Shown: one piece after another, positions 38,157-52,847 of the stretch
Layout: each line of letters begins with the position of its first letter
Numbering within the stretch: position 1 is the first letter of the stretch
Origin: Trochalopteron elliotii
Lineage: Eukaryota > Chordata > Aves > Passeriformes > Leiothrichidae
Direction: 5' to 3'
NCBI GenBank assembly: GCA_024734555.1
Contig: JANPWX010000010.1
Span: 2,917,140 to 2,981,139 of the forward strand
DNA length: 64,000 nucleotides
Program-made: the position numbers and the translations under genes
The notes under the pieces: model-generated
Databases searched by the model: none
Told to the model about the DNA's origin: nothing
The model's input: the letters and a program-made list of their open reading frames with translations, nothing else

Positions 38157-40061
38157 GAACACTATACTCCTGTTGAGAATTTTTTTTTCAAAAACATTAC
38201 TTCATTTTTTCAAATAAGCAGGGACTTGACCTGTATAAAGTGTCTTCTAGTTAAAAATGATCCTTCAGTGGCAGTGAGATTTAAAGTTCTGATAGCAAGG
38301 TTGCCTGCTCTGTCTTTACAGATAGTCCATGTGTTGTGACATCTGTCATGGCTTATGTGGTGCAAGCCTTGAATCCAAGCTGAAATATGTCACAGAAATG
38401 CCCAATTTACAAAACGCCGTCAGTGTCACTGGCTCCATGGATTCTTTGCTGTGATTTTGAGGTGTTTGAAATTATTTGCTGAAGCAGTAGAATGATACCC
38501 TCTTGTACAAAGTGGTGACTGTCTTGTCAGGAACTGCCTGACTTCCATAATCTGGATCTTTGCTTTTATTTTCTCTCTGTGGTCTGTGCATACTGAAGCT
38601 ATTGTGCATTCCCCAAAAGCAAGGTCACAGCAGTTACATTTATCACAGAAAGATGCTTCTGCTTTTGATTATCATCATCTGAACTGTTCAGAAAAGCATT
38701 TTGAAAATACATTCCATAAAGTTAAACTAATGTTTTCCCAGTAAACTAATTATTTATGTATTGTATAAAGCTTGAATGGGGTATGCTTTTTCCTCATGGC
38801 AGTCTGTATTTTTGTCATCAAATTTGTTTTACAAGTGTAGCTTTTTCTGTTAAGTAGGAACTCAAAACCATATAGTAATCCAGTCTGATTTTGCTTGTGA
38901 TTTGTAACTCATATTTTGTCCTAATCTGTAATTACAAGCAAAATGCATGCTTGTAGTCCTTTTTTCTGTCTCTTTATTTAATTTTTCGTTTTCCACAGAA
39001 TATTTTGCAGTCTCTGCTCTGAAGCTGATAGAGCTCTGGTGCAGCTTATCTGAGAATGAAACAGATTTTAAAGCTGTACAGCCAAAACTTCTTGCACCTT
39101 GATCTGTAGGTGGCGTGCTAAGATGTTAGGAATGCTGGATATTTTGGTGCTTGTGCCTCTTGAGCAGCTTATTTGTCCTAGTATTTAATTTGAAGTGTCC
39201 TGGGAAATTGTGATTTCAAGTGAGCTGTCTGGACAGTGGTGGTCCTTCTCACTTAAATTTTCAGGGTTTAATTTCTTCTGGTTCAGAGAAGTCCCAGGAC
39301 TTTTAAATAACACAAGCTTCCTCCTCTGGATACAACATTCCATTACGGTGAGCAAACAGGATGTGGTTAGGTTGGAGGGAAAACACTAGTTCTTTCCAAC
39401 CCTGCCTGCACCCCCCTTGCAGACCCCGAAAGGAGGTAAGGCTGAAATAACTCAAACTTCAGTAAATATTTAAACCTTTTCTTGTACGCTCCTCATACTT
39501 CAGACATATCTAACAAGAACTTGTGACTTTTTCAGGCCATTATCTTATCTGGATTGTGCTGTTTAGTCCTATCCTTGTATTGAGTGTCCTATCCACAGTC
39601 TAAAGCTTGAAACTCATTTTTTTTGTAACTGACCCATGTTTAGTAGTGTTGTGTGAGACACAGTTGTTCCCCCAGATCTGATAGATAACTCTGCTGTGAC
39701 ATGAGTGACTTACAATCACAGAAATTACATCAGTTCCTTATCTGTGTGATAGTGAATAACTGGGTTTCAGCTGCTTTCTGCCAAGTCTGCTCTGCAGCCA
39801 CCTCCCTTCAGTCATTTTGCTTACTGTCCTTGAAAATGAGAAGTGAAAGAAAAAGCCAGGTTGAGTTTTTTCTCTGACAGACTTGACACAGTTGGGCAGG
39901 AAGTATCAAAGATAATGTAAATATGGTGATGTGAAAATGTGGTGGTGTCAGCTTCATTTAATCTTTGGACTAGGATTCCAATCTGCACTTAACTACTGGG
40001 TAGTGTCTTGATGTCCAAATGGACAGCAGTGATGATTGGTGTTCTCATGATTTGGAATTGT

Positions 40062-40901
40062 GACCAGCACTGTTTAACTTTTAAGTCAATGATATGGACA
40101 GTGAGATGGAGTTTGCCAATGACACCAAGCTGTATGGTGCTAGAGGGGAGGGATGGCATGCAGAGGGACCTGGACAGGCTGAAGAGGTGGCCCTGTGCCA
40201 GCCTTGTGAAGTTCAACCGGGCCAAGTGCAAGGTGCTGCACTAGGATCATAGCAATCCCAAGCACAAGTTCAGGCTGGGTAGAGAATGGATTAAGAGCAG
40301 ACCTGAGGAGAAGGACAGCTTGGGAAAATGGCTGGATGAGAAGCTGGACATACCCTGGCCATGTGTGCTGGCACCCAGAAGCCTCTGTATGCTGGGCTGA
40401 TTCCACGGCATGGGCAGCAGTAGAGGGGGGAATTCTGCTTCTCTGTCCTGCTCTTGTGAGACCCCACCTGCAGAGTTGCCTCCAGCTCTGTGGTCCAACG
40501 TCAGAAGGATGTGGAGCTGCTGGAGTGAATCCAGAGGAGGCCACAGAGGTGTTCCAAGGGCTGGAGCCCGTCTGCTCTGGAGACAGCCTCAAGAACAGAA
40601 GGCTCCAAGGAGACCTTAGAGCTCTTTCCAGTGCATAAAGGGAGCTACAGAGGGATTTTGGGCAAGAGCCTGGAGTTTGAAGGAGCGATGTCTTCCCACT
40701 GCCAGATGGCAGAGTTAGATGGAATATTGGGAAGAAATTCTTCTCTGTCAGGGTGGAGAGGCCTTTGCAGAGGCTGCCAGAGAAACAGTGGCTGCCTCAT
40801 CCCTGGAAATATGCAGGGACAGGGCTTGGAGCAAACCGGTCTAGTGGGAGGTTGGAACAAGATGGGTTTTAAGGTCCTTTCCAAGACAAACCATTTTGTG
40901 A
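40062..40901 (+). repeat. Long CR1 LINE copy (about 840 bp)
   Basis: Sense-oriented CR1 from near the ORF2 end ('gtttgccaatgacaccaagc', 'gacctggacaggctgaagag', 'gttcaaccgggccaag') to its 3' region ('aaggtcctttccaag'). Frames are broken by stops. It is 5'-truncated. Confidence 0.87.
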
Positions 40902-43900
40902 TAATTCAGTGTTCTTCAAGCGTAAGTGTCCTAATTCAGCTTATAAAGCTGCAAATATTACTGGTCCTTAACGTTCTGAATCACTTGGAAAGTTAAGGCT
41001 ATGTAACATGATTCCAAACTAGATTTGGAATTTTACTTAGATTTGCCAAATGAGATGTAATATGATATTTAAATTGTGCCACACTTCAGCCTGTGCAAGA
41101 CTGTTGGATGTGATATGTAAAAACCATTATTTTCCTGACTTCTTCCCTTAAGAGCTTTCTGAAGTACAGATTGAACTTTGAGACTTTAATATAATTTGGG
41201 ATATGCCAGAAGTCTGAACAGAAGAGAGAATAAAAGATCTAAAACATATGGTTTATTACCAAAGTAGAAGCAGGTGAAAGCAGTTAAAAATGAAGCAATT
41301 TCATCAGCTTTAAAAATAGTTTGTGTTAAAGGCAGGTGGTTATAGACAATAAAAGTGGATCATCAGTATATTGGTACATGTGTGATATTTCTGGATGCAG
41401 AGTTCATAAATCACAGAACACAACAGTAAATGTATTTGAACTTGAATTTTGTAAGAGATACTTGAGGTCTGAAATAAATGTGTGGAATAAGGATTCATTC
41501 AACTTTTCCTAACATTTACCATCTGCCTGAGCCAGGAATCCTGTAGTGATTTACTTGAGTGTTCATTAAGCACCAAAGTGACTATGTAAAACAGCTAAAG
41601 ATGACCTAAAGATACGAAATTAAACAAGATCCTGATGGCTGATAAGTACTTATTGAGGGTCAACTGGAAAAAGTAGGACAGTGAAGAGTTTTTAGTGGTT
41701 AGAGTAGAATACTTAGCACAATTTATTTGAATTGTAAGAATGGTCTAATGCTTAAAACACCACAAGTAGTCTAATAATAGTTTTAGCTTTGAAACAGGCC
41801 TCTGGTTTTCCAGAATCAGTATCTGTGGGCAGCTTCAAAACATCTCTTTTTCTGTAGTCAGTTTTCTGGGTTTTAAATACATCAGTATTAGTGAGCAGTT
41901 TTGGAAGACACTATATTAGCAAATTGTTGCCTGTGCTCTTACCAAAGCCAGGAGGTTTAAAAGTCAGTAAAAGATGGGTTGCAAACCTTTTTTTTTTTGT
42001 TGAGAAGTCAGTAATACTCCTTATAAGGAAAAAACCCCACCAGAATAGATTATGGATATGAACTGCAGGCATCACACCTCAGACTGTAAATATGAAAACG
42101 AAAAATACTTGCAAGAGGCTTTTTCTCCATCTGGCCCTGAAATTTCTTGGTTTTACTTTCAGTAGCACGTAAGCACAGACTTCTTCGGTACGTCTTGAAT
42201 CATGGAAAAGACTTAAATTAACAATGGAAGGTGACTTAACCTTCGTACTGCTAGGAAGGATGAAGTTTATTTAGAAGAAAGTGTTATGATAGCCGAGTGT
42301 GTATAGAGCAGTGTGAACTTGCCTTAGAGGTGATATATTAGGCTTCCTTGTGGCTGTAGCTGTATGATTATGTAGCTTTTATGATTGTATCTGGATGAAC
42401 AGCAACACGGAGCAGTGGCTTGTGGTCTCATGGGGTGGGCTGCAGCCTCTGGATCAGATTCCTGCAGGGATCCCATAAAATTACAGAGCTGACTTCTAGC
42501 AGAGATGCCTTCAGGAACAACTAGCAAAAGTGTTCATCTGAAATCCTGTCTGCTACTCCTGTACTGCCACCAGACCACGAATGTGTTTATACATATCCAG
42601 GAATCCTTCTTGAACTGAAAATTGGAATTTGCCTTGGTTTGACAATGAGATTTCTGTTCAGCTATTTGCATCTGCATGAATCAACTGAGTGGAAATGCTG
42701 ATAACCAGCCACTATTGGTTTTTCATATTGACTGGAAATGCATATATTGGGTTTCTCTTTTTTAATAGAAAGACTTTTAAACCAGAGTGGATGATTTAGT
42801 ATCCTGTCTAGTCTTTGTAACCTTGATGTGATTTACTGTAATGAGATTATACTTTGCTTCTAAGTTTCTTAGAATTACATGTGTTTCTTATGTCTACAGA
42901 GTGTTCTACTTGATTAAGTACCATGTTAGAATAAAATCTAATTAAACTAAACAAAGTAACGACTCCCTCAGAGTCCTGTTGATGGTGTAGTTGGGTATCT
43001 TTAAGCTTGATACCTACCAGAATGATATTTTTTGTGCAAATATTCAAACTAACTATTTAAAAACTTAGCATTTGTGAAGTGTTGTGAGGTCCTTGAACTC
43101 AAAACTTAATTCCATTGTTGATGGTAGTGTGCTGGTTTTGTAGTTTCAGTATGGATTACTAGTAGGTAGACTTTCAGCTGTTTTTTATTTAGAAGCCTGA
43201 CTTGATGTTACTTTTCCCCATCAGGGTGACTTTGAACCCAGCATGTAACCTCTGCCTCACTTTTTCTTTTTCACAGCTCTGTTGAGCCTTGACCTGCTCA
43301 CACTTGTTTCCTTACTCATTGCATATCAGCAGATCCTCCGTAGGTTTCAATATTTGAATATTAGGTGCCTTTGATAAAAAAGCAAGTTTTAAGCTGAAGA
43401 GTTCTTTATCCAGTAGCTGATGTCTGCTTAGGAGGTGTGGCAGGAAGTAATAAGGAATGGATCAAAATAAAGCGGTGGATAATGACTTGCTGAAATTAAG
43501 ATTGCAGGTAGGGAGGAGGGGCTTATTCTTGGGAACCCTCCAAGCAGGAGAGATTGGAGAGAGGTCAAGTGCATGAGGATGAGAGGTAAGGTTAGGGCAG
43601 ATCAATTGTCATCTCTGTTCTAAGATCTCCTAAAATGAAGTTATTCAGAGATGATTAAAAGTGTTTTTTATCTGCTTCTGTTATTTTTGGGTTTATTTTA
43701 TTTAATTTTTTTTTGTTGTTGTAATTTGTGAGAAATGACAATCAAAACCTCTTCTTGTGGGGCTGGGAATGCTTGGGTCTTGAACATAAAAGTGTTGGTT
43801 CACTAGGGGAGAAACTGTTCAGTCATTGTGGCATCACCATAGAAAAACACAAGTTTTGTCCAAAGTGACATGCCATGGAAAGGGATATGAGCTGTGTGCC

Positions 43901-46900
43901 TAAAAATGTCCTGCATGTGTTTTGTAGTTTATTATAGATAAGCATTAGGATGCAGCTGGATAACACTGGTTGTCTGACTTGTATCCCAGTGAGCCCTATA
44001 AAACAGAACATGACTCAAAAAAAATAAGTAAAAACTTAGAGTTTGTCACAGTCCTATAGGATTAAATAAGCAAAACATGAGACTCCCAAAACAAATGTAA
44101 GCTTTTAAGATTAAGAATCTTTTTGATGTTATCTTAGCCCTTCAAAGCACATATTGACCATCTGGTTCATATCAGTCTAGTGTGCAGTTTGGATCACTCA
44201 TATCCAGAGTTCTCCACCTTCTGAATTCAGAGTGGGGCTTGTTTAATTTCAGCATCTTTGGCACAATTCTCATAGATCCTAAAGACACCTTTACACATGC
44301 CTGCTGGCTGATTATTCCCCATATCACTCCTAGTTCTTGTGCTTTTCCCCAGTACAAGCTCTTACCATTGCTGATATGTCTTGAAAGCAGTGGAAACACC
44401 AGGTACAGCAACAGCTCCAAATGGGGTAAACCTGTTACAAGTTACTAAACATGGTGAGTTTGTTCTTGCATCAGGTTAATGTTCTCTAAACCAGGATCTT
44501 CTTTACAAGTTACTATTAAAACTACTATTGCTGTATTGCTTGTCTCTTTATATACAGAAATAGATCATCTACTGTAAACTCAGGGTGTGTTAGCACTGTG
44601 TTTTAAGAAGTCTACATGCTATTGAAATGTCATATTCTGTAGCTGTATGTAAATGACAACATATTTTTACAAAGGCACATGTTGACTCTCACTGAAGCTG
44701 TTTGGTTCATAATTCCTGACTGTTCACATGGCAGATGCATGGTTTCCTAGTGGGTAACTACTACTCTGAGGAGGACCAGAGCTCAACTTCTGAGCTCTGT
44801 TCTGCACTGAGAACAAATTTCCAACATTTGATAACTTCTCTCAGATAATATTTTCTGTTGATTATAGAAAGGGTACCTGTAGCCTCTGTTTTTTGATTCT
44901 TTCCACTAAACATATCACACTCCTTCGAATTTTTTATCTCAGAATAAGTATCTGTGTTCTGCTTTAAAGGAGCTTAGTGATTTGGTTTTTTTTCCCCCAA
45001 ATACATCAGCAAGAATGGAAAGAAGAAAGGTGCACTTTGGAGTAGAATAGGTAGGCGGATGCCATTTTGAATTTTATTATGTGTTTTATGATTATAAAAA
45101 CACTAAAATCATGTTTTTCAAAGTATTTAGTGTAATTAAATCGTTATACAGCAGACTCAGCTTTTTGCAGCATGCCAAAGGGAGAGATTAAGCTTACAAT
45201 GCTTTTCTGTGGAGCAGGCAAGAATAATTTCACACAGGGAGGCAGCAGTTCAAGTTGGGTTCAATTATACTCACTGAAGCACTACATAAAATGTTGGGGT
45301 TCCTCTCCCTTGAGTTTATTGCTTGTGACCAGGCTTAATGGGCAAGCAAGATAAAACACAAAGAGAGAGACATAAAACTTAGTAATATTTTTTTCTTGAG
45401 TCATAAATGTGTATATGCAGAGACATCCACGGACAGTTTTCAAGACATTCGGTTAAGTGATTATGTTGTGAAAGCTGACCTGTGGATGTACATGGTTTAA
45501 AGCCTTTCAAGATCAATTAGTGGAAGTTAGAGGATAGAAATGTGAATATTGGCAAAGAAGCAGGATCCATGTGATAAGCAGAAAAGCCTGATTTTCCCTT
45601 TTAAAGGAATCTGTGTGTGGGAGATGTCAGCAAGCACCATAAGCCAGTTTTTACCCCCCTTCTATACTGCATAGATCAAAGAGCTCTGTGTCTAATAATA
45701 GAATACATGGTTCCCATTACCAGTGACTTCATGAAATGCTACCTTCTAGGGAAACATTGTTTGTGTTCCTAATGGTGCTTTTATTATAAAAAAAAATGGG
45801 TTTGTTTTAAGACTGTTAATTGTAAATTTATCCTTTAAATCTAACCCTTGCTCTGTTTGGATAGTGTAATTTGAGATATTGAAATTAATTTCTCTTGCTT
45901 TGTATTTTACACTTAAAATAATGTGTTGTGGAATTTCTGTAGCATATGTTCATTTGGAGAAGTTTCATTTTCTTGCATGGGGAACTAGTTTGACTTACAG
46001 ATCTATTAAGCAAGGTGAGCTAGATATATACTACTCACAGAAATTTTTATGTTCCTTGACTTAAAGAGACCTAGCAAGTTTGAAAGTAGCATAAAACCTG
46101 AAGCTGACATCTCAATATTTGATCTGCTGTTGATCATGACCTGTTAACATTTAGCTTTAATGGCACTATATAATTGTTAAAATTACAAATGTACTCTACT
46201 GTGGGGCTGATGGATGGTAAAATTCACTTTGCTTAATCACTTCTCCAGGATGTGTGTTGTTTCTAGTAGATATTGATCTCCTGTATTTGTTACCTTATGT
46301 TTGAGAGAGACTTTGGTTTCTGCTGTAGTGTCGGGCTTATGTGGATAATTCATTCAGCATCTTGATTAGGAGCTGCAGGATGTGGTTCGTGAAAAGGGAA
46401 AGGTTTGATTCATGCTGTAGTTCCCATGAAAATAAATTTTAGTTTGTACTAAGATTGCTGAATTGACCATGATGACCTCATAACCTTTGGTGCTGAGGAG
46501 AAGTCAAAAGACAATCCTTAGAAGTACAGTGTACAAAACAACTGTTAAAGCTGTTTGAGAGCTGCTTCCCTTAAGCAGATATTCTTTAAGTAGACATATA
46601 AAATTATATTCATTAACACAGAAACTGTCAAAGAGTTTCAATATTTAAGAGACTAATATTTTAGTCCTCTTGTCTCATGCAGCAGTGCCATGCTATGTTC
46701 TTATAAGCTATTTGCTACATCTGGGTATTTAAAATGGTGAGTGATATTTATTACGTAGGAAAAATAAAGTTCAGTAGTAAAATCTTTGCAAGGGATATAG
46801 TGACCTACAATGCTGTGATCAAGCCTTTGGTGCATGTGTGAACTTTGTTGAAAGGAATCACTTCTGAGCTGCAGATTTCTTCTCTGTGTAAAGGGGTTTG

Positions 46901-47361
46901 TACTCTGTCAATCACAGGATAATGATCAGAAGAAAACACATTTTTTAAAAGATTATTTCTGTTTGGGAATGAGCTAACCAAGTGTGATTGGCTGAATGCA
47001 GAGGGGTAATGTGAGATCTGGAATTGTGCTGTGTGCTTGTGAAATGACACTTTGATTTGTGAGAGGGATGTTGCAGCTTTGGGAGAATCATAAAGTGTCT
47101 TTTAAAAACCTGAAATACTTGAAAAAATGGAATTCCATAGTTGAGTTTTGACATCAGTTTTTAAATGCTGATTAACTGGATTTGCAGAGGGTTCGTAAAT
47201 GCATCCTATGGAGGGATTCCTGGGAGAAGTTAGCAAGGGAAGCTTTTAAATCTTTACCTTCTCAGAAAAAGAATCTGGGGCTTTTTGAAGTTTACATAAG
47301 CATTTGAATAATTTCACCTTAAATACTTTCCACTCCCTCCCCCTTTTTTTTTTCCCATCAG

Positions 47362-47440
47362 ATTTCCTTTATATGCAAAAGGAGGGGAGAAGCTTCAGTT
47401 TGAATATGGAGTTTATCTTCTCAACAAAAATATAGCACAG
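47362..47440 (+). CDS. UVRAG: UVRAG exon (BARA-like domain), last in the window
   Basis: The 79-bp exon has one base and 26 codons. It encodes [20 protein letters not shown] then NKNIAQ, about human residues 410-435, within the C-terminal domain. It completes the Glu codon started at 29316-29317. The acceptor CCCATCAG follows an extended pyrimidine tract (47331-47355). The donor is GTTGGT (47441), an unusually weak match to the bird/vertebrate consensus. It ends in phase 0. The expected next residues (an LRYQH-type start) were not found to the right edge. Confidence 0.94.
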
Positions 47441-50400
47441 GTTGGTACACTTGAGATTATTTTTTATTGTTATTATTATTTATATCTGTTCTCTGCTTGG
47501 TGTTAATATGATGTAAGTGTGCATGTGCTATCTTGTGATGCTGCTCTCTGTGGTGAAAATCTGTGAACTAGGAAAAATGTCCTTGAAAACATAACTTTCA
47601 CTTACCTTACAGCTTTGTGCTTGAGATTTTCTTCTGTGGTGCTTAGAGAAGGACTTGCCAGATAATAATGAATCTTCTCCTTTTCAAATTATTGTGTGTA
47701 CATTCTATGAGTCTACAGTTCACACTGTTTTGAAAACTTGTAAGAAAATATAATATGTGGAAAATATGAAGTATTGCAAATGCGTGACTTTATTTAAAAA
47801 GTCGGTTTTACTCCCTTGTTTTTAATATATTAAAAAAAAAATCCTTTATTCTGAAAAATGCAAGAGACTTTGCAAACTTGTGTTTGAGATGGCAGCAATA
47901 CCTGCAGCTAACACATTTGGTGAGGAATTCAGAGAATGTTCAGAAAGCTGGTCTGAAAGAGGCCTAGCTGTTTCAACTGATATGTAGTCCTAGGGCAGGA
48001 ACAGCTGCTCTTATGCGGTCCCTGGTGATGTTCTGTGAAGGAAAGCCTTTGATACAAGTACTGCTTAGTTCCAATACTTGACTGTCTTGGCCACTAAAAA
48101 CATCTAATTTCTGACATTGAGTCCAAACCTGTCTTGCTTCTGTTTATATATTATAATAATCTGATCCATTTAAGTCTCTTCCTCTTTGCAAACTTTTATG
48201 CATTGAAAAATCACTTTCCAACACTTGTTTTGTCTTAAATTCTCCATCTGAATTCATTTTTCTTGAAATCCAATGCACAAAGCTGGATACAGTGAGCTGC
48301 TGTCGCTATCAAAACATTGAGTAGGATGGGAGAAATGCTTCCCAAGTCTTGTCCTTTTATTTTCAGTTCACTGGGTTCTAATAGATGTGTACTCTTAAAA
48401 GCTTAGCAGAGTAAACCTTATGATTCTCTGCAACCAACAGCCCCAGTTATCTTCTGCACAGCAACGAAACAGTCCATTCTGAATTTGTGCAGATGACTTG
48501 TTTAATTCACATTTTGCATGCTGTACCTTGATGTATTCTTAAAGATGAACTTTGTTGTTCTTAATCATATTTCTGCTTTGGCAGCATAACACCAGAGGTT
48601 GAGAATTTAGTCTCAGCTTTATGCTGGCTACATCTGAGCCTATGCCCTATCCAGATTACCTAATTAAAATATTGGATAGAACCAGGGTTCTGTTATTCCA
48701 GGCGGAATCCCATTTTACCAGCACTTCAATTGTAGCCATAAACCATTCTTTATTACCCCCAAAGAGTCCTTTCTCTGTATTCACTCATACTTCATCAATA
48801 TCCTATTTCCCCAGCATGCTTGTGAGCATATTATACCAGAAAATGCCAAGAGATTTAAATTCCAACAGAAATATGACATTTCTGTTTCTAACCTGTTTGA
48901 AATTACATTAGTCTTATACTTTTATTCTTGAAAATCTGACCTTCTTATGCTTAGTTTCTACTAGTCTTGTTTGTTTTTCCAGTTTTCTTTTTCATTACTT
49001 TTTTTTTGCCATTCCTTACCCCAAACTGAAGTAAAGCTTCTGAGTCTTTCTGTGTTTTTGTTTTTAAAGCTTGGATTGCATTTACCATTTTCCAGATTTG
49101 CCCATCCTTAGTGTATTTTGGACAATAACCTCTGAAATTACTTAAAGGTTAAAATATCTTAAGACAAAGTTAATGAAGTCCTACTAATCTTGGAAATTTG
49201 CTTAGCCAGGCTGTTAATGTATCTTAGACTGTACCTCCTTGTTGGTGGTATTAGTAATGGCAGCCAGCTGTTCACACTTGACCTCCAGAGGGAAGATTAG
49301 TGAGAAAAAGTGATTAGTCTTTCCCTCAAATGCTTTGATAGATCTCTCTCTTCATCGCTATCAAATCAGTGCTTTCCTTAATCCGTGCTTCCTAGTTCAT
49401 TCTACTTACACTAATTCATTCTGTAGCTTGTGAGTTGTGATGCTGCTTGCTTTGCCTTTCAGCCCTTCCTAGTTTTTACCTTATTCTGGAGTTTGCCATT
49501 CAGTTATGTGATGCAAGCAAGGAGCTCTGTCATTTTTTTCCATCAAAATCCTGAATTCTTTATTGAGCTCAGAGTGGTTGCCTTCCTGTTAATGTAGTTT
49601 GGGTTACTTGACACTTGTGCCTGTAGTATTTTTTTTGTAGGAACTGTCACCACTTCACTTGTTTTCCTGTTTATCTCTTTGGCTTGTCACCTCTGAGTTG
49701 CTACCACTCTTGGACCTACTGAAACCTGTCATTCTGATTTTCTTGTCCTGTTTCTGAAGGACTCTGGGTGGTTGAACACACGATCACTCACCCCTGTTGC
49801 CTTCCAATTCCTTGCAGTTGATTTCCAAAATCACTGGCATGTGTTTAAACTTACAAAAGTAAATGAAGGCTTTAAGTATTCATTGGTATAAAAAAAGTTT
49901 CCAGCTCTACTTGGGGTCATTAGTGCTGGTGCAGGCTGGTCAATGGCCAAACTTCAAAGTGGTTGGTACAACACTAGTGGTTCAAATGTTAATGCTTGAG
50001 ATTTTATGCTGTTGGATATAAAAACATAGTAAAAGTAAATCTGAATTTTTGGGGGTGCTTCTACTACTTATTTATTCATGAAAGTGTTACTGATGTCCAT
50101 GTAAACTGTTGTAGTCACCTTTGTTTTGATGTTCTTGGTCAAATATTGCTGCTTTTTATAGTTCTGCCAAGGGGAAATTCCATTGTGAAAGCAGAGCAGG
50201 TAGATAATGTGCACAAACGCATCACAAAACCTCTGTGCCCTGGAGCTGACTTGACCTAAAAACCCAAGATTGTCTGAATCCTTTGTGAGTTCCTTGGGAT
50301 GCTGAAACGGTTGTATTTACATAGCTTTTAGCAGACCTTATGGCTGCTTTCAGAGAAGTATCCAGATGTGCTTAGTTCTTGTGAATGTGTGAAAAATTAG

Positions 50401-52046
50401 GTTTGGACAGAGAATGAGCAGCTGCCTCTCCCTTATCTCCAGACCATCACCCAAAGGTGTTTGCCTTAATTCAGAGAACCAGTCCTCTTTATCAGGAATA
50501 AATGTAAATCAGTTGCTTAATTTCCTCTGTGTGCTGTGGAAAGGTTGGGGGTGCCCGGGAAGAATAGCAGTGACTTAACTGGAGCATGAAAACAAGAGCC
50601 TGTGTCTCTGTCACCTCACTTCAGTCATTCATTCCAGTTTTGAACACTGTGACAAAGAGCCCGAAAAAACTCTATCAACTTAAAGAAACGTTTTGAAATT
50701 ATTTGTATAAGCTTCCCTGGTTTCACAGATTTTTTTTTTTTTTTTTTACAATTACTTAGAATCCTGGCAGCAAGGAGAAATGTGAGTGTGGAAGAAGTGA
50801 GATGGGGTTGATATTAAATAAAATTACTGACATAAAAATTCTTCTAGAGATAAAGTGGTACTGTTTCGTAAAACAGCAGGATAATAACACTGGAAACCAC
50901 ATCTTGCACTCAGGAGAATTCAGCTGGAATTAGAAGCAGCTTAGTGCTGGCTTGGTAGAGTATTATTTGGAGAAACTTGCTTTGCTGTTACATTCCAAAG
51001 TTGAAACAACGTGTGTTAATTCCGAGAGTTCATAATAACTTCCATCTGTATGTGAGTACAAATTGTTTCAATACTCATATTTTCTGCTTGTAAAATTGAA
51101 TCCCTCTCAAAGTTCACAGAGGAACTTTTTGAGTTGGATAACATTATCTAAGGCTGTAAATTACCAGTTTAAGATTTCAGCTGTTTGACTCTCACTAACA
51201 TAGAAATGTGGGGGTTTTTTCAAACAGAAATTAGTCACTTATGTCTAATAATACCTACCTAAAAAATTCACTATCATTGTCAAAGGTGAACTATAATAGA
51301 GTTGCTAAAAATGGGAGTGAATTGCACAGCTCTCCAAAGCATTTGACAGTGGGAGAGCATTCGGTAAATACTAGCCCCATAAACTCTGTAGCTCCTAAAT
51401 TAGGGATGTGTATGGAGTATCTGAGTAAGCTGAAGCTTTAGTAAGAGAAAGAAGTGAACTCTCATGCTGGTATTCACAGCAGAGTAATTGAGATTACACC
51501 ATGAAAACCTCTTGTTATGGTGGATGAATATTAGGAAATCCCTGAAGCATGGTGAGATTTTTTGTGGGTGATAAGTGAACACAGAATAGGGTCAAAACGA
51601 CATGTCTCAAGAGTTCTCTTTGTTCTGAACATACACTGCAGGTGGCACCCAGTTCTGCTATGGCACAGACAATGGACCTTGTGGAACTGAGTTCTCACAA
51701 GTGCTTGAGCAGTGGTCTTGATGTTCTAGGTTTCTTTATCTCAATTATTTAATTAATATTTTTTTAACTTTGAAGTAGGGGGTATTGAGAGTGCAGTGGC
51801 TTTGAGTTTTAAGTCGCAGGCCTGTAGAAAGAAAGCATCTTTATTGCTGCTTTACTGGCTGTTTTGCTCTCTTTCCTTTGTTCCCAGAGCCTTAATTGCT
51901 TTGGCCTGACTTCAGTATAGGTTATCGATTACACATGATGAGTTGATCTTAATTTAGTGACCATCCACCTTAAGGTGAGTGAGTCTCTAGTGAGCATACA
52001 CAGTGTTACTGTGGGAGAACAACTCGCCCAAAATTGTATATCCAGA

Positions 52047-52244
52047 AAGATGAGGGTGGTGAGGCCCCTGGCACAGGTTGCTCAGAGAAGGTGTGGCTAC
52101 CCCATCCCTGGAGGTATCCAAGACCCGGTTGGATGGGGCTTGGAGCAGGCTGATCTAGTGGAAGGTGTCCTTGCCCGTAGCAAGGGGTTGGAATGAGATG
52201 GGTTTGAAGGTCCCTTCCAACCCCAACAGTTCTGTGATTCTATA
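52047..52244 (+). repeat. CR1 LINE 3' fragment
   Basis: Sense CR1 3' blocks: 'gagggtggtgaggcccctgg', 'cacaggttgctcagagaagg', 'ggttggatggggcttggagc', ending 'cagttctgtgattctata'. About 200 bp, complete to the terminal microsatellite. Confidence 0.88.
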
Positions 52245-52314
52245 TTAAATGATCTCTGTCCTGAATTGATCATTATGTCTAATGTGTGCATTTATGATGT
52301 GTAGCTGAGAAAAA

Positions 52315-52847
52315 TGGCAGGAGACGATGTTTCCTCCTTTAAATGCCTTTATTAAAATATCAGCTCTTTTAGAAACAGGTGCCTTGGGGGGTGGGGTGGC
52401 CTCCACCGTAGTGCTGAGAAGGAGGCGGGGCTGGGCACTCTACTGCTGCACACAGCCAAGTGGGGAATTAGCCTCCCCCCTTCACGGGAGCATGCTCCCG
52501 ACAATTCCATCTTCTTGTGGTTCTGCTGATAAGTCGTTTGTTTAGAATGTTTTTCTGGTCACAGCGAGATCAAAATTTCAGGTATTAGATGGCTTTTACA
52601 TCTTTGTCTTTATAGCCGGCACTCCTTTTGTTTTAAGTTGTTGTCAAAGAGACTTAATTACTGTTTCTTTTGGAAGTTGTCCAGATTTTCCTGAGGCGTT
52701 GCATCTTGGGATCCTTAATTACCATAAGTGGTGTTAGAGTTTGGTTCTCGATGAGCAGGGAGGAGGGGGTGAAGTAGCCAGGCAGAGTAGAGAGGTGTAG
52801 GAGTCTTACATTGCCATGGAAACGACATTCTTGCCTGACAGGCCACA
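52315..52847 (-). mobile_element. Possible solo LTR
   Basis: A 533-bp segment has TG...CA ends if bounded at 52315 and 52847. On the minus strand it starts TGTGGCCTGTCAGGC and has an AATAAA signal near 52350, close to its 3' end. A GC-rich patch (52380-52500) stands out from the intron. No target duplication could be confirmed, so the left border is a guess. It could instead be another repeat class. Confidence 0.4.

Noticed and set aside
51241..51441. Candidate next UVRAG exon
   Set aside because: The translation does not resemble the expected region after NKNIAQ, and the splice borders do not fit.
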